A stretch of 64,000 nucleotides of DNA from Pseudonocardia sp. HH130630-07 (GCF_001698125.1 NZ_CP013854.1:5642001-5706000); one strand, 5' to 3'. Shown: positions 9,040 to 18,186, counted from the stretch's first letter. Notes: generated from the sequence alone by a model not told the origin. Made by a program: numbers and translations.

Positions 9040-9978
9040 GTGAGCATGGTCAACGAGCTGCGCGGCCTGCGCAGCAGTGCGCGCGGAGCGCCGCCAGGGG
9101 CACGCCCCCGCAACGACCGGGCGGCGCTGGGCTTCCTCGCCCCGTGGTTGCTCGGCCTGACACTGATCACCATCGGCCCGATGGCCATGTCGCTGTACCT
9201 GTCGTTCACCGACTACAACCTGCTGCAGGACGCGAACTTCACCGGCCTGACCAACATCGAGCGGATGACCACCGACGTCCGGCTGTTCCGCTCGCTCGGT
9301 GTCACCACGCTCTACGTGCTGATCTCGACCCCGGTCCAGCTGGCGGTGGCGCTCGCGCTGGCGCTGTTGCTGGACCGGGGGCTGCGCGGGCTGGCGCTCT
9401 ACCGCTCGATCTTCTACCTGCCGTCGCTGCTCGGCGCGAGCGTCGCGGTGGCCGAGCTGTGGCGGCGCACCTTCGGCAGCGACGGGCTGGTCAACCAGAT
9501 CCTCTTCGCGGTCACCGGGATCGAGGGCCCCGGCTGGGTGTCCAGCCCGAGCACCGCACTCGGCACGCTGATGCTGCTGCACGTCTGGACGTTCGGCGCA
9601 CCGATGGTGATCTTCCTGGCCGGGCTGCGCCAGATCCCGGCCTCCTACTACGAGGCCGCGTCGGTGGACGGCGCCTCGCGGCTGCGGCAGTTCCGGTCGA
9701 TCACCCTGCCGCTGCTGTCCCCGATCATCTTCTTCAACCTGGTGCTCGGGATCATCAACTCGTTCCAGTCGTTCACCCAGGCGTTCATCATCTCGGGCGG
9801 GAACGGGGGGCCGTCGGACTCGACCCTGTTCTTCACGCTCTACCTGTACCAACAGGGATTCGTGAACTTCAACATGGGCTACGCGTCCGCGCTCGCCTGG
9901 CTGCTGCTGATCATCATCGCCGCCTTCACCGCCATCAACTTCTGGGCCTCGAAGTATTGGGTGTTCTATGACGACTGA
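9040..9978 (+). CDS. Sugar ABC transporter permease (MalF/UgpA type)
   Basis: This 312-residue integral membrane subunit has about six transmembrane segments, the first near LGFLAPWLLGLTLITIGPMA. The cytoplasmic EAA loop that contacts the ATPase reads YYEAASVDGASRLRQFRSIT. GTG 9040 follows a strong AGGAGG with an eight-base spacer. It belongs to the CUT1 class of carbohydrate importers, together with the next permease and the lipoprotein binding protein. No ATPase gene is present, as is common in actinobacteria, where a shared MsiK-type ATPase serves many importers. The stop overlaps the apparent start of the next permease by 11 bases. Confidence 0.92.
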   Translation: MSMVNELRGLRSSARGAPPGARPRNDRAALGFLAPWLLGLTLITIGPMAMSLYLSFTDYNLLQDANFTGLTNIERMTTDVRLFRSLGVTTLYVLISTPVQLAVALALALLLDRGLRGLALYRSIFYLPSLLGASVAVAELWRRTFGSDGLVNQILFAVTGIEGPGWVSSPSTALGTLMLLHVWTFGAPMVIFLAGLRQIPASYYEAASVDGASRLRQFRSITLPLLSPIIFFNLVLGIINSFQSFTQAFIISGGNGGPSDSTLFFTLYLYQQGFVNFNMGYASALAWLLLIIIAAFTAINFWASKYWVFYDD

Positions 9979-10875
9979 GCTGACCGACGCCGCCCGGCTC
10001 ACTCCCGCCGAGCCCGGACCACCCACGACCACCCCCGTGACCGCAGGCCCGCCCGGTGGCGCGGCATCGCCGCGCACGCCCTGCTGATCGTCTCCGCCCT
10101 GGTGATGCTGTACCCGGTGCTGTGGATGATCGCCAGCTCGTTCCGTCCGGAGACCGAGATCTTCCGCCGGTTCGGACTGTTCGTCGACACCTTCGACATG
10201 ACGCACTACCCCGAGGGCTGGGACGCGCTGTCCGCCCCGTTCAGCACCTACCTGCTGAACTCGGCGATCGTGGTGTTCGGCACCGTGCTCGCCAATCTCG
10301 TGTCCTGCTCGATGGCGGCGTACGCGTTCGCCCGACTGACCTTCCCGTTCCGGCGGACCGCGTTCGCCATCATGCTGCTGACCATCATGCTGCCGATCCA
10401 CGTGGTGATCGTTCCGCAGTACGTGCTGTTCGCCCAGCTCGGCTGGATCAACACCTTCCTGCCGCTGATCGTGCCGAAGCTGCTGGCGACCGACGCGTTC
10501 TTCGTGTTCCTGATGGTGCAGTTCATCCGGGGCATCCCGCGCGAGCTCGACGAGGCCGCCCGGATCGACGGCGCCGGGCACGCCCGGATCTTCGCCCAGG
10601 TGATGCTGCCGCTGATGGTCCCGGCCCTGGCGACGACCGCGATCTTCACCTTCATCTGGACCTGGAACGACTTCTTCTCCCAGCTGATCTTCCTCACCGA
10701 CCCGAACCTCTACACGGTCCCGGTCGCGCTGCGGTCGTTCATCGACGCCCAGTCGGAGAGTTCCTACGGCCCGCTGTTCGCGATGAGCGTCGTCTCCCTG
10801 GTGCCGATCTTCCTCGTCTTCCTGTTCGGGCAGCGCTTCCTGCTGCGCGGCATCGCGACCACCGGAGGCAAGTGA
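9968..10875 (+). CDS. Sugar ABC transporter permease (MalG/UgpE type), apparent N-terminal frameshift
   Basis: This is the second CUT1 permease. The body in the frame of 10105 is intact, with several membrane segments and the EAA loop ELDEAARIDGAGHARIFAQV. No usable start exists in that frame upstream of GTG 10102/ATG 10105, which would cut the first membrane helix (ALLIVSALVMLYPVLWMIA) in half. The natural coupled start is ATG 9968, which reads a plausible polar leader (MTTELTDAARLTPAEPGPP) and then stops at 10085 in its own frame. Adding one C to the C5 run at 10032-10036 joins this leader to RDRRPARWRGIAAHALL and gives a normal permease. I read this as a sequencing error or a recent one-base deletion. 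Confidence 0.75.
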
Positions 10876-12188
10876 TGCCGATCAGCCGTCGCCTATTCCT
10901 CGGCGGGATGGCCGCCGCCGGGGCGGCACTGGCCGGGTGCGGGGTCGCCCGGCCCACGACCGACCTGACCCTGTCCACCGAGCCGGTCACCCTGCGCTGC
11001 GCCTGGTGGGGCTCGGACAACCGGCACGAGCGGACCTTCAAGGCCATCGAGGCCTTCCAGCGCCGGTACCCGAACATCACCGTCCGCGGGGAGTTCAACG
11101 AGTTCGGCGGGTACTGGAACCGGATGGCGACGGCCTTCGCGGCCAACGACGCACCGGACCTCCTGCAGAACGACGAGCTCTACGTCCGGTCCTACGCCGA
11201 CCGCGGTGCGCTGTTCGACCTCGGGGCGCTGAGCGCACAGCTCGACACCTCGCAGTACCCGGAGACCGCACTGGACACCGGCCGGGTCCAGGACGTGCTC
11301 TACGCGCTGCCCTGCGGCACCGGTGCCCGCACCATCGTCACCAACGTCGCGGTGCTCGACCGGCTGGGCATGGACCTGCCCGACGACCTGACCTGGACCT
11401 GGGACGATCTGCGCGCCTTCGGCGAGGAGATCAACCGCCGCTCCGGCGGGGAGGTCTGGGGGATCGACCGGCTCTCCATCGACACCCACAACATCGCGGT
11501 GTGGGCCCGCCAGCACGGCGCGGACCTCTACGACGAGATCGGCAACGTCATCCTGCCGCCCGAGCTGCTCGCGCAGTGGTGGGGCTACCTCAGGGAGCTG
11601 ACCGACAGCGGCGCGTCGCCCCCGCCGTCGGTGCAGGTCGAGTCGCTGACCGCCACGCTGAGCCAGCTCCCGATCGTCAACGGGTCGGCCGTGATGACCG
11701 GCATGTTCAGCAACGAGATCACCGGGGTGCAGGCCGCGGCGCCGGACACCGAGCTGCGCCTGCTGCGGTTCCCCCGGACCCGCGGCTCGGACCGGATCGG
11801 GCTGTTCTACAAGCCCTCCATGTACTGGTCGGTGTCCGCGGCGAGCGAGCACCCGGCCGAGGCCGCACTGCTGCTGGACTTCTTCTCCAACGACACCGAG
11901 GCCACCGACATCCTCGGTACCGAGCGCGGCGCCCCGCCGAACTCCGCCGTGCTCGACCGGCTCCGGCCGACGCTCGCGCCGCCGGCCCGCCAGGCCAGCG
12001 ACTACGAGCAGGCCCTGCAACCGCTGGTCGGCGAGCCCTCCCCGCTGACGCCGCCCGGCGCCAGCGGGTCCGGGTCGATCGCCCAGCGCTACTACACCAA
12101 CGTGATCTTCGGAAGCTCCACGCCCGAGCAGGCCGCGGCCGGGTTCATCGAGGAGCTCCGGCTGACCGTCGACACGGCACGCGGCTGA
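10875..12188 (+). CDS. Carbohydrate ABC transporter substrate-binding lipoprotein
   Basis: The 437-residue extracellular solute-binding protein (family 1 type) captures the sugar and delivers it to the two permeases. The N-terminus has a twin-arginine SRRLFLGG motif followed by a lipobox ALAGC (Cys about 21), so it should be lipid-anchored after export, possibly by Tat. The mature region has the usual LRCAWWGSDNRHERTFKAIEAF opening (split about residue 35) and the late MYWSVSAASEHPAEAALLLD region. ATG 10875 overlaps the permease stop as TGATG, with GGAGG upstream, so translation is coupled. The exact substrate is not readable. Confidence 0.9.
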   Translation: MPISRRLFLGGMAAAGAALAGCGVARPTTDLTLSTEPVTLRCAWWGSDNRHERTFKAIEAFQRRYPNITVRGEFNEFGGYWNRMATAFAANDAPDLLQNDELYVRSYADRGALFDLGALSAQLDTSQYPETALDTGRVQDVLYALPCGTGARTIVTNVAVLDRLGMDLPDDLTWTWDDLRAFGEEINRRSGGEVWGIDRLSIDTHNIAVWARQHGADLYDEIGNVILPPELLAQWWGYLRELTDSGASPPPSVQVESLTATLSQLPIVNGSAVMTGMFSNEITGVQAAAPDTELRLLRFPRTRGSDRIGLFYKPSMYWSVSAASEHPAEAALLLDFFSNDTEATDILGTERGAPPNSAVLDRLRPTLAPPARQASDYEQALQPLVGEPSPLTPPGASGSGSIAQRYYTNVIFGSSTPEQAAAGFIEELRLTVDTARG

Positions 12189-12208
12189 CGCGTGCACGAG
12201 GAGGACAC

Positions 12209-13339
12209 ATGACCGCATCCCCGACCGGCCCGGCGAGGCGCGTGGTGCTGGTGGGCGCCGGCGGCATCGCCGAGGGCTCCCACCTGCCGGCGCTGCGTGA
12301 CGCCGGGGTCCGGCTCGTCGGCGTGGTCGACGCCGACGCGCAGCGGGCCGCCGACGTCGCCGCGCGCTGGGGGGCGGACACCAGCGGGACCGACCTGGAC
12401 GCCGTGCTGGCCGCCGAGCGCCCCGATCTCGCGGTGGTCGCCACACCGCCGGTCGCGCACCGCGACACCGTCGTCCGCTGTCTGCGGGCCGGCGCCTGGG
12501 TCTGGTGCGAGAAGCCGCCGGCGGTGTCGCTGGCCGAGTACGACCTGATGGCGGCCGCGGAGTCCGAGGGCGGCCCCTACGTCGGCTACGTGTTCCAGCA
12601 CCGCTTCGGCTCGGCCGCACGGACCTTCCGCGAGCAGGTGCGGGACGGGTCGCTCGGCCGTCCGCTGGTCGCGGTCTGCCACACCCTCTGGTACCGCGAC
12701 GAGGAGTACTACGCGGTGCCGTGGCGGGGCAACTGGGAGACCGAGGGCGGCGGCCCGGCGATGGGCCACGGGATCCACCAGATGGATCTCACGCTGTCGC
12801 TGCTCGGCGACTGGCACCAGGTCACGGCGACGGCGTCGACCCTGGCCCGCGACGTGGCGACCGAGGACGTCTCAATGGCGGTGGTGACCATGGAGTCGGG
12901 CGCGCTCGTCTCCGTCGTCAACAGCGTGCTGTCCCCGCGCCAGGAGAGCTACCTGCGCTTCGACCTGACCGACGCGACCGTGGAGGTGTCGCACCTGTAC
13001 GGCTACGACAACAGCGACTGGACCTGGACCCCGCGGCCCGGCATCGACCCGGAGCGCGCCGCGGCCTGGCTCCCCGGCACCGACCTGCCCAGCTCGCACG
13101 CCGCCCAGCTGACGACGTTCCTGGACGCGATGGACCGGGGCGAGCGGCCACCGGCGTCCGGTGCGGACGGCCGGCGCAGCCTGGAGCTGATCACCGGGCT
13201 CTACCGCTCGGCCATGACCGGGCGCCCGGTCCGGCGCGACGAGCTGGGCCCCGGTGACCCCTGGTACGACGCACTCGACGGCGGCGGGGCCTACCGGCCC
13301 GGCACGCTCCCCACCGACACCCCGGAGGTCGTGCGATGA
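12209..13339 (+). CDS. Gfo/Idh/MocA-family oxidoreductase
   Basis: This 376-residue NAD(P)-dependent oxidoreductase has an N-terminal Rossmann fold (VVLVGAGGIAEGSHLPAL) and the family motif WCEKPPA (about residues 94-100), equivalent to the catalytic EKP lysine. A C-terminal alpha/beta substrate domain follows, including GHGIHQMDL. ATG 12209 follows GAGGAGG. It lies 20 bases after the binding-protein gene in the same operon. Members of this family oxidise or epimerise sugars and cyclitols, so it likely acts on the imported or hydrolysed sugar. Its stop overlaps the start of the degraded DUF6807 gene. Confidence 0.88.
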   Translation: MTASPTGPARRVVLVGAGGIAEGSHLPALRDAGVRLVGVVDADAQRAADVAARWGADTSGTDLDAVLAAERPDLAVVATPPVAHRDTVVRCLRAGAWVWCEKPPAVSLAEYDLMAAAESEGGPYVGYVFQHRFGSAARTFREQVRDGSLGRPLVAVCHTLWYRDEEYYAVPWRGNWETEGGGPAMGHGIHQMDLTLSLLGDWHQVTATASTLARDVATEDVSMAVVTMESGALVSVVNSVLSPRQESYLRFDLTDATVEVSHLYGYDNSDWTWTPRPGIDPERAAAWLPGTDLPSSHAAQLTTFLDAMDRGERPPASGADGRRSLELITGLYRSAMTGRPVRRDELGPGDPWYDALDGGGAYRPGTLPTDTPEVVR

Positions 13340-13652
13340 CCGCGACACAGGTGACCCGCTCGGGCCGATCCGTCGGCGATCTCACCGTGACCCACGAGCA
13401 CGGGCTCGCGCTCGGCGTCGGGCACACGGCGAGCTGAAGTGGTTCGTGCGCAACGACCCGTTCCCGGCGATCGCCCCCTCCCCCGCGTTCCACGACCCGA
13501 TCGTGCTCGGCGACGGCGAGACGATCGAGCTGCGGCACCGCTACGTCATCGCCGACGGCGTGCGGGAGCCCGACGAGCTGGCCGGGTGGGCCGGGGAGTT
13601 CGGGGACACCGCGGGCTTCGCCGGGCCGCACCGGGACGGGGGGACCGCATGA
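13336..13652 (+). pseudogene. Remnant of a DUF6807 (PmoA-like) gene with internal deletion and frameshift
   Basis: An ATG at 13336, overlapping the preceding stop, starts MTATQVTRSGRSVGDLTVTH, resembling the N-terminus of DUF6807/PmoA-like proteins that often follow Gfo/Idh/MocA genes. This frame stops near 13437. In another frame, the next bases encode WFVRNDPFPAIAPSPAFHD and RHRYVIADGV, resembling the C-terminal end of the same family, ending at 13652. About 190-200 central codons expected for the family (about 300 residues) are missing and the two ends are out of frame. The shape therefore indicates one internal deletion. The family assignment is from memory of conserved motifs. Confidence 0.65.
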
Positions 13653-14347
13653 CGGCGCCGTTGCCGGGCGGGGTCGCGCTCAGCGCCCTGCAGGTCTACC
13701 CGTGGGAAGCCGCCGACGGGATCTGCGGCGGCAGCCCGCACATGCACCTGTGCTGCACCGAGGCCTACATCGTCACCGGCGGCGCCGGGCGGTTGCAGAC
13801 GCTCACCACCTCCGGGTTCGCCGAGCAGTCCCTCGGCCCCGGCGACGTCGTCTGGTTCACCCCCGGCACGATCCACCGCGCGGTCAACGACGGCGGCCTG
13901 GAGATCCTGGTGCTGATGGAGAACTCCGGCCTGCCGGAGTCCGGCGACGCGGTGCTGACCCTGCCGCCGGACCGGCTCGCCGACCGCGCGTCCTACGACC
14001 GGGCGATCGACCTCGCCGGGCCGGACGATCGGCCGTCGCCGGACCGGGCCCGGGAGCGCCGTGACCTCGCCGTCGCCGGGTTCACCGAGCTGGCGGCCGG
14101 TGACGGGGCCGCGCTGGCGGCGTTCCACTCCGCGGCGGTCCGGCTCACCCAGCCGTTCCTGGACCGCTGGCGGGAGCGGTGGGCCGCCGGCGCCGGTGCC
14201 GCGGCGGCCCGCACCGCGGACCGCATCGAGGCGCTGCGCGGTGGCGACGGCAGCCACCTGGCCCACGCGCAGGTGCACCGCCAGGACCGGCCCCCGCAGG
14301 AGGTGCTCGGCATGTGCGGGCGGCTGGCGCCCTACAAGGCGTCCTGA
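13649..14347 (+). CDS. Cupin-domain protein
   Basis: This 232-residue protein has a single cupin barrel in its first half. The metal-binding motifs can be seen as HMHLCCTEAYIVTGGAG and DVVWFTPGTIHRAVNDG (His, His, Glu and the distal His). The second half is helical with no recognised motif. ATG 13649 overlaps the end of the DUF6807 remnant, so it is probably the last gene of the sugar operon and may be a sugar isomerase-like or sensor protein. The function is not assignable. It converges on cobM with a 16-base overlap. Confidence 0.7.
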   Translation: MTAPLPGGVALSALQVYPWEAADGICGGSPHMHLCCTEAYIVTGGAGRLQTLTTSGFAEQSLGPGDVVWFTPGTIHRAVNDGGLEILVLMENSGLPESGDAVLTLPPDRLADRASYDRAIDLAGPDDRPSPDRARERRDLAVAGFTELAAGDGAALAAFHSAAVRLTQPFLDRWRERWAAGAGAAAARTADRIEALRGGDGSHLAHAQVHRQDRPPQEVLGMCGRLAPYKAS

Positions 14348-15099
14348 CCGCCGCCGGCGTCGCGGCAGCGGGCGGCCGAGTAGAGGTGGGAGTCGGGGAA
14401 GTGCCGCGCCGCCAGCGCCTCCCCCACGATGATCACGGCGGTGCGCTCGATCCCCGCCTCGCGCACCGCCTTCGGCAGGGCCTCCAGGGTCCCGCGCAGC
14501 ACGATCTCGTGCGCCCGGGAGGCGTGCGCGACGACCGCGGCCGGGCAGTCCCCGCCGTAGGCCGGGGCCAGCGCGTCGACCACCTCGTCGATCCGGTGCA
14601 CCGCGAGGTGCAGGACGACCGTGCCGCCGGCCCGGCCCAGCTCGGCCAGTCCCTCGTCGTCGGGCATCGGCGTCGCGCGGGCAGCGATCCGGGTCAGGGT
14701 CACCGTCTGCGCGACCGTCGGCACCGTCAGCTCGCGGCCCAGCGCGGCGGCCGCGGCGGCGTAGGCCGGCACCCCGGGGCACATGTCGTAGGGCACGCCC
14801 TCGGCCTCGAGCCGGCGCATCTGCTCGGCCACCGCCGAGAACACCGAGGGATCGCCGGACGCCAGGCGCGCGACGTCGAGCCCGTGCCGGTGCGCGCGGA
14901 CCATCTCCTCGACGATCTCGTCCAGCGTCATCAGCGCGGTGTCCACGGTGCGGGCGCCGGGCGGGCACAGCTCCAGCATCTCCGGCGGGACCAGGCTGCC
15001 GGCGTAGAGGCACACCGGCGACGCGGCGATGAGGTCGCGCGCCCGCAGGGTCAGCAGGTCCACCGCGCCCGGCCCGGCGCCGACGAAGTGCACGGTCAT
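14332..15099 (-). CDS. cobM: Precorrin-4 C(11)-methyltransferase
   Basis: The product methylates C-11 of precorrin-4 using S-adenosylmethionine in the aerobic cobalamin pathway. The 255-residue protein begins MTVHFVGAGPGAVDLLTLRA, the first SAM-dependent tetrapyrrole methylase signature, and continues with LASGDPSVFSAV and PGVPAYAAAAAALGREL, which are characteristic of CobM/CbiF. ATG 15099 is preceded by a G-rich GAGGGGGA sequence. Its start overlaps the cobL stop as ATGA, indicating translational coupling. It is the last gene of the operon. Confidence 0.93.
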   Translation of the reverse strand: MTVHFVGAGPGAVDLLTLRARDLIAASPVCLYAGSLVPPEMLELCPPGARTVDTALMTLDEIVEEMVRAHRHGLDVARLASGDPSVFSAVAEQMRRLEAEGVPYDMCPGVPAYAAAAAALGRELTVPTVAQTVTLTRIAARATPMPDDEGLAELGRAGGTVVLHLAVHRIDEVVDALAPAYGGDCPAAVVAHASRAHEIVLRGTLEALPKAVREAGIERTAVIIVGEALAARHFPDSHLYSAARCRDAGGGQDAL

Positions 15100-16325
15100 C
15101 CCTGTTCCCCCTCGGTACGGGTCCAGCTCCAGATCGTCACCGGCATCGACGGCCGCCACCCGTCGAACCCGCCGACCGGCTCGGCCCGGGCCACCTGGAC
15201 CCGGACGAGGTCCCCGCCGTGCGTGGCGTGCGCCGCCGCGAGCACCGCCTCGCTCTGCACGGTGACCGCGTTCGCGACCAACCGGCCGCCGGGGCGCAGT
15301 GCAGCCAGGCAGGCGTCGAGCACACCGGGGCGGGTCAGGCCGCCCCCGACGAACACGACGTCCGGCGGCGCGAGACCGGCGAGCGCGTCCGGCGCGCGGC
15401 CGGTGACCACCCGCAGGTCGGGGACCCCGAGCGCGGCCGCGTTCGCCGGGATCCGGGCGGAGCGCTCCGGGTGGGACTCCACGGCGACCGCCCGGCAGTC
15501 CGGGTGCGCCCGCATCCACTCGATCCCGATCGAGCCGGACCCGGCACCGACGTCCCAGAGCAGCTCACCGGCCCGCGGCGCCAGGTGGGCGAGGGTGACC
15601 GCGCGGACCTCGCGCTTGGTGAGCTGGCCGTCGTGGGCGTAGGCGTCGTCCGGCAGTCCCGGGGTCTCCCCGGGCGGCCGGGTCCCGGGATCCGGCACGC
15701 ACTCGACCGCGACGACGTTGAGCGGGTCGGCATCGCCGCGCCAGCCGCGTGCGGTGCCCGTGACCGACCGTTCGTCGTCGGCGCCGAGGCGTTCGAGCAC
15801 CGTCATCGCCGAGCCGCCCCAGCCCGCGGCGACCAGCAGCTCCGCGATCGCGGCGGGCGATCCGGCACCGGCGGAGAGCACCAGCAGCCGGGCGCCAGGG
15901 GCGAGCACCCGGCGTACCCGGTCCAGCGGCCGCCCGACCACCGACAGCACCCGGACCTGCTCGGCGCCCCAGCCCAGCCGGGCCCTGGCGAGCGCGACCG
16001 AGGAGGGGTGCACGAGCACGCGCAGCCGTTCCGGCCCGGTGATCCGGGCCAGGGTGGCGCCGATCCCGAAGAACATCGGATCGCCGGAGGCGAGCACCGC
16101 GACCCGCTGCTCGGCGACGTCGTCGAGGATCGCGGGCAACGCGGGGACCAGCGGGGACGGCCACGCCCGGCGGACGCCGCGGACGTCACCGGTGGGGAGC
16201 AGATCGAGCTGGCGACGGCCGCCGAGCAGCACCTGCGCCTCGCACAACGCCGTCCGCGACGGCTCGGGCAGGCCGGCCCAGCCGTCCGCACCGATCCCGA
16301 CGACGGAGACGACCGGGTCACCCAT
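15096..16325 (-). CDS. cobL: Precorrin-6Y C5,15-methyltransferase (decarboxylating)
   Basis: This bifunctional enzyme has a CbiE-like tetrapyrrole methylase in residues 1 to about 200 (VVGIGADGWAGL, LASGDPMFFGIG) and a CbiT-like SAM methyltransferase from about 225 to the end (WDVGAGSGSIGIEWMRA, VFVGGGLTRPG). It methylates C-5 and C-15 of precorrin-6Y and decarboxylates the C-12 side chain. The 409 residues match CobL. ATG 16325 overlaps the stop of the upstream BluB-CobT gene by eight bases. Presence of the fused form points to the aerobic B12 route. Confidence 0.93.
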   Translation of the reverse strand: MGDPVVSVVGIGADGWAGLPEPSRTALCEAQVLLGGRRQLDLLPTGDVRGVRRAWPSPLVPALPAILDDVAEQRVAVLASGDPMFFGIGATLARITGPERLRVLVHPSSVALARARLGWGAEQVRVLSVVGRPLDRVRRVLAPGARLLVLSAGAGSPAAIAELLVAAGWGGSAMTVLERLGADDERSVTGTARGWRGDADPLNVVAVECVPDPGTRPPGETPGLPDDAYAHDGQLTKREVRAVTLAHLAPRAGELLWDVGAGSGSIGIEWMRAHPDCRAVAVESHPERSARIPANAAALGVPDLRVVTGRAPDALAGLAPPDVVFVGGGLTRPGVLDACLAALRPGGRLVANAVTVQSEAVLAAAHATHGGDLVRVQVARAEPVGGFDGWRPSMPVTIWSWTRTEGEQG

Positions 16326-18054
16326 CGGTCTTGTCCGTGACCCCGGCGCTGTCGAACGTCGCGACGTCCGCCATCGCCCGGGCGACGCCCTGCAGCACCG
16401 GCAGCGCGAGCAACGCCCCGGTCCCCTCGCCGAGGCGCATGTCCAGCTCCAGCAGCGGCACCAGCCCGAGACGCTCCAGCGCGATCCGCCCGCCCGGTTC
16501 CGCCGACCGGTGCCCGGCCAGGCAGTACCCCGCCGCCGCCGGCGCGAGTGCCGTCGCGACCAGCGCGGCGGACCCGGCGATCACCCCGTCCAGGAGCACC
16601 GGGGTGCGCAGCGCGGCCGCGCCGAGCACGAAGCCGGCGAGCCCGGCGTGCTCCAGCCCGCCGACGGCGGCGAGCACCCCGAGCGGATCGGCCGGATCGG
16701 GCCGGTGCAGATCCAGCGCGCGGCGCACGACCTCGGTCTTGCGGGCCAGCGTCTCGTCGTCGATCCCGGTGCCGCGGCCGGTCACCTCGGCCGGGTCGGC
16801 CCCGGTGAGGGCGCAGACCAGGGCGGCCGCCGCGGTGGTGTTGGCGATGCCCATGTCCCCGGTCAGCAGGCACCGGTTCCCCGCGGCGACGAGGTCACGC
16901 GCCACCTCGACCCCGTGCTCGACGGCCGCCACCGCCTGCTCCCGGGTCATCGCCGGGCCGGAGGTCATGTCCGCGGTGCCCCGGGCCACCTTGCGCGGCA
17001 GCAGGCCCGGCACCGGGTCCAGGTCGGCGGCCACCCCGACGTCGACGACCTGCACCTCGGCCCCGAGCTGGCGGGCGAAGGCGTTCACGACGGCGCCGCC
17101 GTCGAGGAAGTTCGCCACCATCTGCACGGTGACCTCCTGCGGCCACGGCGTGACGCCCTGGGCGTGCACCCCGTGGTCGGCCGCGAACACCGCCACCGCG
17201 GCCGGGGCGGGTACCGGGGGCGGCACCGTCCCGGTGATCCCGGCGAGTGCGACGGCGACGTCCTCCACCCGCCCCAGTGCCCCGCGCGGCATCGTCATCC
17301 GGTCCAGCCGGTCCCGGGCGGCGGCGCGGGCCGCGGCGTCGGTCGGGGTGATCGCCGCGACGGTGGAGTCCAGCAGCCGGGCCGGACCGGCGCCCGGGAG
17401 CCCGCGGGCGCCCCAGGTCTCCTGGTGCACCGCCCAGTCCAGCGGGCGGCGCCGGGCCCAGCCGTGCGCCTCCAGCTCGGGCCGGTCGGCGAACCCGTCG
17501 ACGTGCCCGACGCACAGGTAGGCGACGATCTCGACGTGCGCGGGCAGGCCGAACAGGTCGTGCACCGCCGCGAGTCCGTCGTCGTCGAAGAAGCTGACCC
17601 AGCCGACGCCGAGTCCCTCGGCGCGGGCGGCGAGCCACAGGTTCTGCACGGCGAGCGCCGCGGAGTAGGTCCCGGTCTCCGGGCGCTGGTGGCGCCCCAG
17701 GGTGTGCCGGCCGCCGCGGGTCGGGTCCGCGGTGACGACGACGTTGAGCGGGGTCTCCAGGATCGCCTCGACCCGGATGCCGCGCAGCGCGTCGGCCCGG
17801 GCCGCCGGGAGCGACGCGGCGAAGCGGTCGCGGTGCTCGGTGACCAGGCCGTGCACCCGTTCCCGGGTGGCGCGGTCGCGGACGAGCACGAAGTCCCACG
17901 GCTGGGACAGCCCGACGCTGGGGGCGGCGTGCGCAGCGGCGAGCACCCGGGTGAGGACGCCGTCGTCGACCGGGTCCGGGCGGAACCCGGTGCGGACGTC
18001 ACGGCGGGAGTGCAGCACCTCGTAGAAGTCAGCGGATTCAGTGTGGCCCGGCAC
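16318..18054 (-). CDS. BluB-CobT fusion: DMB synthase and nicotinate-nucleotide:DMB phosphoribosyltransferase
   Basis: This 578-residue fusion joins two consecutive steps of the lower ligand of cobalamin. Residues 1 to about 215 are BluB, a nitroreductase-fold enzyme that makes 5,6-dimethylbenzimidazole from FMNH2 (FYEVLHSRRDVRTGF, PSVGLSQPWDFVLVRD, GVGWVSFFDDD). Residues from about 225 are CobT (VAVFAADHGVHAQGVTPWP, TGDMGIANTTAAAAL, GLEHAGLAGFVLGAAA), which transfers phosphoribose to the base. GTG 18054 follows GGGAGG with a six-base spacer. It is the first gene of the cob operon. No B12 riboswitch box was seen upstream. Confidence 0.92.
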   Translation of the reverse strand: MPGHTESADFYEVLHSRRDVRTGFRPDPVDDGVLTRVLAAAHAAPSVGLSQPWDFVLVRDRATRERVHGLVTEHRDRFAASLPAARADALRGIRVEAILETPLNVVVTADPTRGGRHTLGRHQRPETGTYSAALAVQNLWLAARAEGLGVGWVSFFDDDGLAAVHDLFGLPAHVEIVAYLCVGHVDGFADRPELEAHGWARRRPLDWAVHQETWGARGLPGAGPARLLDSTVAAITPTDAAARAAARDRLDRMTMPRGALGRVEDVAVALAGITGTVPPPVPAPAAVAVFAADHGVHAQGVTPWPQEVTVQMVANFLDGGAVVNAFARQLGAEVQVVDVGVAADLDPVPGLLPRKVARGTADMTSGPAMTREQAVAAVEHGVEVARDLVAAGNRCLLTGDMGIANTTAAAALVCALTGADPAEVTGRGTGIDDETLARKTEVVRRALDLHRPDPADPLGVLAAVGGLEHAGLAGFVLGAAALRTPVLLDGVIAGSAALVATALAPAAAGYCLAGHRSAEPGGRIALERLGLVPLLELDMRLGEGTGALLALPVLQGVARAMADVATFDSAGVTDKTDG

Positions 18055-18173
18055 CCGTGACCTCCCGGTGTCCTCGTCGCGACGGCGTGGCGAGACGACC
18101 ACACGCCCGCACAGGTGGTCAACCGACGGGCCGGGGCCGGTCGGGCACCTCACACCCGCCGGGTGGGCGCGGC

Positions 18174-18179
18174 CATAAT
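18174..18179 (+). promoter_or_regulatory. -10 element of a probable leaderless promoter (YchJ-like gene)
   Basis: CATAAT lies seven bases before GTG 18187, with no Shine-Dalgarno sequence between. The spacing would put the transcript start at or next to the start codon, as in actinobacterial leaderless mRNAs. Confidence 0.5.
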
Positions 18180-18186
18180 CGACACC

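Noticed and set aside
9968..10085. Programmed frameshift in the permease
   Set aside because: The C5 run has no nearby stimulatory structure that I can see, and such control is not known for these permeases. An indel is simpler.
18055..18186. Cobalamin riboswitch before the cob operon
   Set aside because: No B12-box sequence or matching stem pattern was found in the 132-base gap.
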